This document shows, one piece after another, positions 35,116 through 42,878 of a stretch of DNA of 64,000 nucleotides. The stretch is from Planctomycetota bacterium (GTDB taxonomy: Bacteria; Planctomycetota; Phycisphaerae; Phycisphaerales; SM1A02): positions 47,025 through 111,024 of the forward strand of contig VGYX01000010.1 of NCBI GenBank assembly GCA_016872835.1. The letters are read 5' to 3'. The notes below the pieces were generated by a model that was given only the letters and a program-made list of their open reading frames with translations, had not been told where the DNA came from and did no database searches. A program made the translations under genes and the position numbers. Within the stretch, counting starts at the first letter, position 1, and each line of letters begins with the position of its first letter.

Positions 35116-36285
35116 ATGGCCACGCGGCGCCTGATCCTGCTCGGCAGCACCGGGAGCATCGGCGTCAACACCGTGGAGGTGCTTCAGCACCTGCGTTCCG
35201 AGGGCGTGGTCTTCGAGGTGATCGGACTGGCCGCCGGCTCGAACGCGGCGCTGCTGACGGAACAGGCGCGTGCGCTTGGCGTGCATGAGGTCGCGATCGT
35301 GGATCCCGACGCCGCGCGTTCGCTTCCAACGTCGATGCATGTCCGCACCGGACCCGAAGCCGCGCTTCGGCTGGTCGAGGACCTTGCGCGCCCGGGCGAT
35401 CTGCTGGTCGCCGCGATGGTCGGCTTCGCGGGCCTGGCCAGCGCGATTCGCGCGATCGAACTTGGATGCGACATCGCGCTCGCCAACAAGGAGACGCTTG
35501 TCGCGGCGGGCGATCTCGTCATGTCGCGCGTGGCTGCCAGGGGCGTGCAGCTCTTCCCGATCGACTCCGAGCACAGCGCACTTGCGCAATGCATTCGATC
35601 GGGTCGTGTGCAGGAACTGGAGCGCGTGGTGATCACCGCAAGCGGTGGCCCCTTCCGCACCTGGTCTGCCGAGCGCACCGCGGCCGCCACACCCGCCGAG
35701 GCGCTGCGCCACCCCACCTGGCAGATGGGCCGCAAGATCACCATCGACAGCGCCACGCTGATGAACAAGGCACTTGAACTCATCGAGGCGCACTGGCTCT
35801 TCGGGCTTCCTGCGGAGCGCATCGAGGCGATCGTGCATCCACAGAGCCTCGTGCACGGCTTCGCCGAGTTCCGGGACGGCAGCGTGATCGCGCAGCTCTC
35901 GCCGCCCGACATGAAGCTGCCCATCCAGATGGCGCTCACCTGGCCCGATCGGCATGCGGGCCTCGCCAGGCGGCTCGACTGGAGCACGCTGCGGCAACTC
36001 GACTTCGAACCGGTCGACCATGCGCGGTTTCCGGCCTTGCGCCTGGCGCACGAGGTGATCCGTCGTGGCGGCAGCGCCGGAGCCACGCTGAACGCCGCGA
36101 ACGAGGTGGCGGTGCACGCCTTCCTCGCCGGCCAGATTCCCTTCGGCCGCATCGCGCAGGTGGTGCAGGAGGCGCTCGCGGAACTGCCGGACCGACCGAT
36201 CCAATCGCTGGCCGACGCAGAGCGTGCCGATCACGAGGCGCGCCTCTTCGCCTCAAGCCGCACGGACACGATCGCGCGGACCTAG
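35116..36285 (+). CDS. dxr: 1-deoxy-D-xylulose 5-phosphate reductoisomerase
   Basis: 389 residues, standard size. It converts DXP to MEP, the committed step of non-mevalonate isoprenoid synthesis. NADPH motif GSTGSIG at the N-terminus; metal and substrate motifs FPIDSEHSA, TASGGPFR and WQMGRKITIDSATLMNKALE (with the flexible loop Trp); C-terminal helices NAANEVAVHAFL. Placed between rne and rseP with 3 and 31 bp gaps, so an rne-dxr-rseP operon is likely. Neighbouring dxr and rseP is a common bacterial arrangement. Confidence 0.96.
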   Translation: MATRRLILLGSTGSIGVNTVEVLQHLRSEGVVFEVIGLAAGSNAALLTEQARALGVHEVAIVDPDAARSLPTSMHVRTGPEAALRLVEDLARPGDLLVAAMVGFAGLASAIRAIELGCDIALANKETLVAAGDLVMSRVAARGVQLFPIDSEHSALAQCIRSGRVQELERVVITASGGPFRTWSAERTAAATPAEALRHPTWQMGRKITIDSATLMNKALELIEAHWLFGLPAERIEAIVHPQSLVHGFAEFRDGSVIAQLSPPDMKLPIQMALTWPDRHAGLARRLDWSTLRQLDFEPVDHARFPALRLAHEVIRRGGSAGATLNAANEVAVHAFLAGQIPFGRIAQVVQEALAELPDRPIQSLADAERADHEARLFASSRTDTIART

Positions 36286-36316
36286 ACTCGGGATTCCTCC
36301 TGCAGGAGGTCCCACC

Positions 36317-38374
36317 ATGCAGCTCCTTGGCGACGGCTCCAACATCCTGCTGATCGTGCTTGGCTTCGGCCTGCTCATCGCGGTGCACGAGCTGGGTCAT
36401 TTTCTGGCCGCGCGCTGGGCGGGCATCCGGGTCGAGGACTTCGCGATCGGCATGGGACCCACGGTGGTCGCGTGGCGTCGCGGCATCGGGTTCCGAGCCG
36501 GCAGCACGGCACGCGAGATGGAGCGCCGCTTCGGCTGTCCGCCCGAGGCCGTCACCATGCAGCGACTGCAGGCGGCCGGTGTCGGCGAGACGGAATACAG
36601 CCTGCGCGTGCTGCCGCTTGGCGGCTTCGTGCGCATGAAGGGTCAGGAGGACCTCGTCGCGATCGATCGCGCGGGCGATCCCGACGCCTATCCCTCGCGT
36701 CCCGTCTGGAAGCGCATGGTGGTGGTGAGCGCCGGCGTGGTGATGAACGTGATCCTGGCGATGCTTCTTTACATCGCGGCATTCATGGTGGGTGTGCGAT
36801 TCGAGAGTCCCACAGTCGGCCAAGTCGCCCCCAATGGACCCGCCGCGACCGCGCGCGCGCTGCAGGACGGACCCGACGGCCTGCGACCCGGTGACCGCAT
36901 CGCGCGCGTCGACGGCGTGCCGGTCTCCACCTTCGCCGACGTGCAGATCGCGGTCGCCATGAGCAAGCCGGGTCAGGCCGTCACGCTGGAGGTGGCGCGG
37001 CCGGGCGCAGACAAGCCGCTGCGATTCACCGCGACACCGACCGATGATCCGGTGGCGCGCCTTCGCTCCATCTTGATCACCCCGGCGCGCGATCCCACGC
37101 TCTCGTCCGAGGCTCTCGAGGATCCGATGGCGCAGTACATGCTCGCGCGTTCCGGCCTGTCCGGCGCGGGCGTGCACGGAGGCTGGCGACTGATCTCGGC
37201 CCAGGGCACGCCATGCGTCAGCGCAGACGCGCTCGCCACCGCCTGCACGACCTCGCGCGGACAGCCCGTGCAGACGATCTGGAGCGATGGCGAGGGCGCG
37301 CAACGCACCGCGACGCTGCTGCCCCAACCGATGCTGTCTCGGGTCCAGCCCGTCGACGAGCCCGGCGTGCAGGAATTCTCGCTGCTGGGGCTCTCGCCCC
37401 TCCCACGCATCGACTGGATCCGTGAGGGCTCGCCGAATCAAGGACTGCTGCGACCCGGTGACGTGGTGCTGGCGATCGACGACCTTCGCGGGCCGCGCAT
37501 CGAGCAGTTCCGTGACGCCGTGCGCGCCAGACCGAGTGGGCAGGTGAACCTGACGATCCTGCGCGAGGGCGCGATGGCGTCCGTGCGCGCGCAGGTCGAC
37601 GCACAGGGCCGACTCGACGTGCTTGTCGCGCCCGCGCTGGAGTGCATGCTGATGGCACGGCCCATCGATCGCACGCTCGTGAACGGACTCGCGACGCCGA
37701 GTCCGGCCGCCTCGCTTGAACTGGGCCCGCTTGCCGCCATCCAGTCCGTGCGTGGCAGTCCCGTGCGCACGTGGCGCGAAGTCGCCACGGCGATCCAATC
37801 TGCCGCCGATGCCGATTCGGTCGAGCTGGAGGTTCGCTCGATGGGCGCGCCCTCGGCGGTTCCTGCGCGCCTGACCATGGATCCAGCCAGCCGCGACCAG
37901 ATGCAGGGCCTCGCGTGGGCCGCGCCGATGCCGATGGATCTCTTCGATCCCATGATGACCACGCTGGGCGCGCCGGGACGTCCGCTGGAGGCCGCCAAGC
38001 TCGGGCTGCACGAGACGATCAAGCTTGCCACGATGACCTGGCTCACGCTGGACCGGCTTGCGCGCGGCAGCGTGCCGGTGGACCAGCTCCGCGGACCCGT
38101 GGGCATCGTCCACGTGGGCACGCGCGTGGCGGATCGCGGCTTCACCTACCTGGTCTTCTTCCTTGCGATGATCAGCGTGAATCTGGCGGTGTTGAACTTC
38201 CTGCCGCTTCCGATCGTCGACGGCGGCCTGTTCGTCTACCTAATCTACGAAGCGCTGCGTGGACGCCCGCCCAGCGTGCGGTTCCAGAATGCCGCCACCC
38301 TCGCAGGCCTGCTGCTCATCGGCGGCCTGTTCCTGGTCACCTTCTACAACGACGTGATGCGCCTCGTCAGCTGA
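36317..38374 (+). CDS. rseP: Site-2 metalloprotease RseP, long form
   Basis: 685 residues, clearly longer than E. coli RseP (450). The start ATG 36317 has an excellent AGGAGGT Shine-Dalgarno; the track start is an artefact. First membrane helix carries the zinc motif HELGHFLAARWAG; the C-terminal helix carries NFLPLPIVDGG, with the third ligand Asp. Between them lie a second helix (VVVSAGVVMNVILAMLLYI), at least two PDZ domains (LRPGDRIARVDGVPV; LLRPGDVVLAIDDLRG) and an enlarged periplasmic part. Family role: intramembrane cleavage of anti-sigma factors or signal-peptide remnants. The substrate is unknown; ECF gene at 57699 is far away. Confidence 0.92.
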   Translation: MQLLGDGSNILLIVLGFGLLIAVHELGHFLAARWAGIRVEDFAIGMGPTVVAWRRGIGFRAGSTAREMERRFGCPPEAVTMQRLQAAGVGETEYSLRVLPLGGFVRMKGQEDLVAIDRAGDPDAYPSRPVWKRMVVVSAGVVMNVILAMLLYIAAFMVGVRFESPTVGQVAPNGPAATARALQDGPDGLRPGDRIARVDGVPVSTFADVQIAVAMSKPGQAVTLEVARPGADKPLRFTATPTDDPVARLRSILITPARDPTLSSEALEDPMAQYMLARSGLSGAGVHGGWRLISAQGTPCVSADALATACTTSRGQPVQTIWSDGEGAQRTATLLPQPMLSRVQPVDEPGVQEFSLLGLSPLPRIDWIREGSPNQGLLRPGDVVLAIDDLRGPRIEQFRDAVRARPSGQVNLTILREGAMASVRAQVDAQGRLDVLVAPALECMLMARPIDRTLVNGLATPSPAASLELGPLAAIQSVRGSPVRTWREVATAIQSAADADSVELEVRSMGAPSAVPARLTMDPASRDQMQGLAWAAPMPMDLFDPMMTTLGAPGRPLEAAKLGLHETIKLATMTWLTLDRLARGSVPVDQLRGPVGIVHVGTRVADRGFTYLVFFLAMISVNLAVLNFLPLPIVDGGLFVYLIYEALRGRPPSVRFQNAATLAGLLLIGGLFLVTFYNDVMRLVS

Positions 38375-38400
38375 GACCGTCGCCCATACGGAGAGCTCGC

Positions 38401-39111
38401 ATGAACCATCCCGTCTCCATCATCACCGGCGCAGGATCCGGCATCGGCCGAGCCACCGCCCGCATGCTTGCCGAGCGCGGCCACCATGTCGTGCTGGTCG
38501 GGCGCACCGAGCAGAAGCTTGCCGAGGCCGCCGACGAGGTGCGCGCAGTCGGCCCCGGCGACGTCATGATCGTGCCCGCCGACGTGGCCAACAGCGATCT
38601 TGCGGCATCGGTGGTCGACCAGACTATCGAGCGTTTCGGCGGCGTGGACAACCTCGTGAACTCGGCGGGCGCGGCACCCAACGTGCCGATCGAGCGCACC
38701 ACCGAAGACACCCTCGAGCAGTGCTTCCTGGTGAACACCTTTGGTCCGGCGTTCCTGATCGTGCGCTGCTGGCCGCACTTCAAGAAGCAGAAGTCCGGCT
38801 GCGTGGTGAACGTGAGCACGATAGGCGTGATGATTCCCCTCCCCGGCTTCTTCGCCTACGCCGCCAGCAAGGCCGCGCTCGACAGTTTCACCCGAAGCGC
38901 GGCACTTGAGGGGCGATCCAGCGGTATTCGCTCGTTCTGCGTGAATCCCGGCGCGGTGGAGACGGCGATGCTGCGCGCGAACTTCAGCGAGAGGGTGTTT
39001 CCGCGCGAAAAGACCCTGAAGCCCGAGGCCGTGGCCGAGGTGATCGTTCGCTGTATCGAGGGTGAGCGCGCGGACGATCACGGCAAGTCGATCGTGCTAC
39101 CGAGCCCGTGA
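38401..39111 (+). CDS. Short-chain dehydrogenase/reductase
   Basis: 236 residues from ATG 38401, the classical SDR size. NAD(P)-binding TGAGSGIGRAT at residues ~10-20, the NSAGA motif, VNVSTIG (catalytic Ser region) and YAASKAALDSF (catalytic Tyr and Lys). After Arg in VLVGRTEQK an NADP preference is plausible. The substrate cannot be inferred. It follows rseP by 26 bp, and its stop is 4 bp from the convergent smpB stop, so no terminator fits between them. Confidence 0.9.
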   Translation: MNHPVSIITGAGSGIGRATARMLAERGHHVVLVGRTEQKLAEAADEVRAVGPGDVMIVPADVANSDLAASVVDQTIERFGGVDNLVNSAGAAPNVPIERTTEDTLEQCFLVNTFGPAFLIVRCWPHFKKQKSGCVVNVSTIGVMIPLPGFFAYAASKAALDSFTRSAALEGRSSGIRSFCVNPGAVETAMLRANFSERVFPREKTLKPEAVAEVIVRCIEGERADDHGKSIVLPSP

Positions 39112-39115
39112 GCGC

Positions 39116-39586
39116 CTAACGGCGCCGGTTCATCTCGCGCTCGATGTCGCGCCGCGTCTCACGCTCGCGGATCGCCTCACGCTTGTCGCCCTTCCTCCGG
39201 CCGTGCGCCACGCCCACGAGCAGCTTGGCAACGCCATTCTTGAAGTAGATCTTCAGGGGCACGATCGAGGCGCCCTTCGCCTGCATCGCCAGCGCCAGCT
39301 TCTTGATCTCGGTGGCGTGCGCCAGCAGCCTGCGCGTCCGCACCGCCGGGTGCTGACGGTCGCGGCCTGCCGGCGGATACTCCGAGATGTGCACGCCGTG
39401 CAGTTCCAAAGAGGGTGGTTCCATGCGGGCCATCACGAAGCCCTCGGCCAGGCTGGCCTGCCCCGCGCGGATGCTCTTCACCTCGCTGCCACGTAATACC
39501 AAGCCGCACTCCAGCGTCTCCCCGATCTGGAAGTCGTGCCGCGCCTTGCGGTTCTCGATCTCGGGCTCGTGGGTGGACTTGGACAT
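39116..39586 (-). CDS. smpB: SsrA-binding protein
   Basis: 156 residues. It binds tmRNA and brings it to stalled ribosomes in trans-translation. Conserved blocks: ENRKARHDFQIGETLECGLVL, GSEVKSIRAGQASLAEGFV, RTRRLLAH, and the basic C-terminal tail GRRKGDKREAIRERETRRDIEREM, which reads into the mRNA channel. No tmRNA gene was recognised in the window. The upstream 226-bp gap towards the M36-like gene holds a minus-strand TATCTT too far away to be leaderless. Confidence 0.95.
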   Translation of the reverse strand: MSKSTHEPEIENRKARHDFQIGETLECGLVLRGSEVKSIRAGQASLAEGFVMARMEPPSLELHGVHISEYPPAGRDRQHPAVRTRRLLAHATEIKKLALAMQAKGASIVPLKIYFKNGVAKLLVGVAHGRRKGDKREAIRERETRRDIEREMNRRR

Positions 39587-39812
39587 GGGAACCGTGCCGG
39601 ACGGGCGACGGCCGGAGGGTCAAGATAACGCTCTTTGATCCATATTTCGGACCGGATGGCCGTGATACGTTTCCGGGAGCGCCCACAAAGTCTCAAAATC
39701 ATGCCTCATGGTTATTGTCCAGCGCCGTTTTCGGGGGAAGATTGGACATCGCCCACGAGGCGGAGATACCCCACGGATCCGATCGGGATCCTCCAGATCC
39801 GGAAATGACCAC

Positions 39813-42641
39813 ATGCGTCACCCTGCTCGAACCGCTTCACTCTGTCTTCTCGCCTGTGGTGCCACCGCGCTGGCCACCGTGCCGCCTTCGGCGCTGCCGT
39901 CCACCGCGATCGCCGCACCCGGCTTGGGCATCGACATTCGTGATCGCTTCAACCAGACCTTCCCGGGCGGATCGCTGATCGAGGTCCGTGGCCAACTGCG
40001 CCGCGTGTTCGGCCAGCGCTTCTCGACCGGTGCCACGCCGCACGACAGCGTGGAGTCGTTCCTCATGGACTGGAGCTCGCTGTGGGGCGTGCCCTTCGAG
40101 CAGCTGCAGCCGGTCGGCCCCTTCGATGACGGCGCACATCAGATCGAACTCATGCATGAGGAGGACGGCACCAACCCCTCCTTCACCTCGGTGTACTGGC
40201 AACAGCATGTGCGTGGCGTGCCTGTCTTCCGAGGCTGGGTCTGGGGCCTTGCGGCCAACGAGCCGTCCTTCCCGATGGTGCTTGGCGGCGGCACCCTGAA
40301 GGATCTGGGTGCTGACTTCCCCGCTTCGCTGGAGAGTCGCGACCTCTCACCCTCCACGATGGACCCCGCGGTCTACGCGCGCGAGGCGCTGAACCAGTTC
40401 GGCGCGCCACCGCTGATGACCTCGCCGCGGTACGTGGTGTGGGCAGGCGTCGACACCGATCCACAACCGGCCCGCCTGGCCATCGAGTTCGTCGCCACCG
40501 GCGGCGGACCGTGGGATCCGACGAATCACCAGAAGATGCAGTACGTGGTCGATGCCGACACCGGCGAGATCCTGCACCAGGAGAGCCAGATCCTTCACGG
40601 CGCCGTCTCGGGCACCGTGAGCGGCAAGGTGACCGACGGCTCCAAGGCCGATGCGTGCAACACCGAGGTCACGAAGGGCTTGCCGTACGTCGGTGTGGTG
40701 GTCGGCGGCACCACGAGCTACGCCGACGCAAACGGCAACTTCAACGTCACCTACACCGGCACGAGCAACGTCAGTGTGGCCCCTACGATCAACGGTCGCT
40801 TCTTCCGCGTGAACGAGTCCGGCGGCAACACCGTGGCCTCGGTGTCGGCCCAGACCGTCGCCAACGGCGGGTCCGCGACCTTCACCTTCAACAGCACGCC
40901 GGCGGTCGCACAGACCGCCCAGGTCAACTGCTATTTCGAGTCGAACAAGGTGCGCGACATGGTGCTTGCGGCGCACCCGACCTACCCGACCATCGCGAAT
41001 CAGACTTCGTTCCCGATCTACACCAACATCGCGGACTCCTGCAACGCCTACTACGACGGCGCGAGCATCAACTTCTTTGCCGCCGGTGGCGGCTGCAACA
41101 ACACCGGCTTCAGCTCGGTGGTGCACCACGAGTACGGGCACCACGTGGTGAACCGTGGCGGCAGCGGCCAGGGTGCCTACGGCGAGGGCATGGGTGACTG
41201 CATGAGCGTGCTCATGCTGGACGAGCCCCAGTTGGGTGTGGGATTCTTCGCCAACAACTGCTCGAGCGGCCTTCGCAACGCGGCAAACAGCTGCCAGTAC
41301 AACGCGTCAAGCTGCTCCAGCTGTGGCAGCGCCATCCACTCCTGCGGCCAGCTCCTCTCGGGCGCCGTGTGGGACGTGCGCAACCTGCTGCGTGCCGCCT
41401 ATCCGAACGACTATCGCACGCGCCTGGCGCGTCTGGTCGTCAACTCGGTGCCGATGCACGCCGGCCAGAGCGACATCGCCTCGGACATCGCCGCCGACTT
41501 CCTGACCATCGACGACGCCGTCAGCAACGGTGGCAACAACGACATCCGTGACGGAACCCCGAACTACAACCTGATCACGCAGGCCTTCAACGCCCACGGC
41601 CTCACGGCGCCGTCGCTCGCCCTGATGATCTTCGAGTTCCCGAACACCGTGCCGAACGCGATCGATCCGGCTGGCGGCCAGACCTACGACCTGACCATCC
41701 GTCCCGTCTCCAGCCAGATCCAGACAGGCTCGGAGAAGATGTGGTTCCGCGAGGGCACGAGCGGCTCGTTCACGGAGCTGGCCCTGCAGAAGCAGTCGGG
41801 CGACACCTACCGGGCGACCTTCCCCGCGACCACCTGTGGCAGCGCGCTGCAGTTCTACTTCGAGGCAAGCAGCACCGGTGGCACGATCGTGCGGTCGCCG
41901 TCCACGGCGCCGACGGATCTGCTGTCGACGGTCAGCCGCATCTCGTACGCGATCGCGCTGGACGACAACTTCGACGGCACGACCACCGCCTTCGTCTCGA
42001 CGGGCAACGTCGGTCCGAGCCGCGGCGGATTCCTGCGCACCGGTCCGATCACGGTCAACAACTGCAACGGTCCCGTGATCGCGACTGGCAAGGCGTGGGT
42101 CACGGGCTCGCTGAGCACCTCGTGCAACGACATTGACGCTGGTTGGACCGAGATGCTGTCACCCACGTTCGACGTGTCGGGCGGGCAGACGATCGCGCTC
42201 TCGATCGTTACCTACCTCAGCAACGACACCGGTGGCTTCCCGGGCGAGGATCCAATCACGATCTCGGCCTCGAACGATGGCGGAACCACCTGGGTCGTGA
42301 TCGACACGATCTACCAGTCGCACGGGTGGACGAGTCGACGCTACGAACTGCAGAACTACCTGGCACCGTCAAGCACGGTACGCATCAAGGTGCGCGCCGA
42401 GGATCTTGGCGCCGGTGACAGTCAAGTGAAGGCGGCCGTCGACAACATCCGTGTGGAGTCGATCGTGTGCACCGCCGGTCTGTTCGGCGATCTTGATGGC
42501 GACGGAGTCGTGGGCGCGGGCGACGTGGCTGTCCTGCTGCTTGAGTACGGAGCGTGCGCGGGCTGCCCAGCGGATCTCGACGGCTCGGGAACGGTAGATA
42601 GCGGCGATCTTGCCCTGCTGATCCTGAGTTTCACCGAGTGA
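39813..42641 (+). CDS. Secreted M36-like zinc metalloprotease with dockerin-like end (1)
   Basis: 942 residues from ATG 39813, giving a signal peptide (MRHPARTASLCLLACGATALATV). A fungalysin/FTP-type propeptide-like region follows (QQHVRGVPVFRGWVWGL; YVVDADTGEILHQES). The catalytic motif VVHHEYGHHVV near residue 437 is HExxH, and GEGMGDCMS about 20 residues on supplies the third, gluzincin-type Glu ligand. A Cys-rich insert (SCQYNASSCSSCGSAIHSC) is unusual. A jelly-roll region precedes two Asp-rich repeats (GDLDGDGVVGAGD; ADLDGSGTVDSGD). It should act outside the cell as an endopeptidase. The next gene is its paralogue. Confidence 0.82.
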   Translation: MRHPARTASLCLLACGATALATVPPSALPSTAIAAPGLGIDIRDRFNQTFPGGSLIEVRGQLRRVFGQRFSTGATPHDSVESFLMDWSSLWGVPFEQLQPVGPFDDGAHQIELMHEEDGTNPSFTSVYWQQHVRGVPVFRGWVWGLAANEPSFPMVLGGGTLKDLGADFPASLESRDLSPSTMDPAVYAREALNQFGAPPLMTSPRYVVWAGVDTDPQPARLAIEFVATGGGPWDPTNHQKMQYVVDADTGEILHQESQILHGAVSGTVSGKVTDGSKADACNTEVTKGLPYVGVVVGGTTSYADANGNFNVTYTGTSNVSVAPTINGRFFRVNESGGNTVASVSAQTVANGGSATFTFNSTPAVAQTAQVNCYFESNKVRDMVLAAHPTYPTIANQTSFPIYTNIADSCNAYYDGASINFFAAGGGCNNTGFSSVVHHEYGHHVVNRGGSGQGAYGEGMGDCMSVLMLDEPQLGVGFFANNCSSGLRNAANSCQYNASSCSSCGSAIHSCGQLLSGAVWDVRNLLRAAYPNDYRTRLARLVVNSVPMHAGQSDIASDIAADFLTIDDAVSNGGNNDIRDGTPNYNLITQAFNAHGLTAPSLALMIFEFPNTVPNAIDPAGGQTYDLTIRPVSSQIQTGSEKMWFREGTSGSFTELALQKQSGDTYRATFPATTCGSALQFYFEASSTGGTIVRSPSTAPTDLLSTVSRISYAIALDDNFDGTTTAFVSTGNVGPSRGGFLRTGPITVNNCNGPVIATGKAWVTGSLSTSCNDIDAGWTEMLSPTFDVSGGQTIALSIVTYLSNDTGGFPGEDPITISASNDGGTTWVVIDTIYQSHGWTSRRYELQNYLAPSSTVRIKVRAEDLGAGDSQVKAAVDNIRVESIVCTAGLFGDLDGDGVVGAGDVAVLLLEYGACAGCPADLDGSGTVDSGDLALLILSFTE

Positions 42642-42878
42642 GGCAATCAAGCCCGAAAAAAAGCAGGTCTGCGGGGTTTATTCGCCGGACTCTGCAGGTT
42701 CTGTTCCCGGCGGCCTCCTGATTTTGAATTACAGGGCTTTTGTTCGGCGACTTTTGAAATCCGAGCTCCTTACACTTGGTGATATTGCAATCCGGGGCAT
42801 GTTGAAGCGCTGGCAACCCTCCCGGCCAAGCCGCCCACGGCCGGCCAGGACCATCTCTGCAGAGGAGCTCGAGACAAG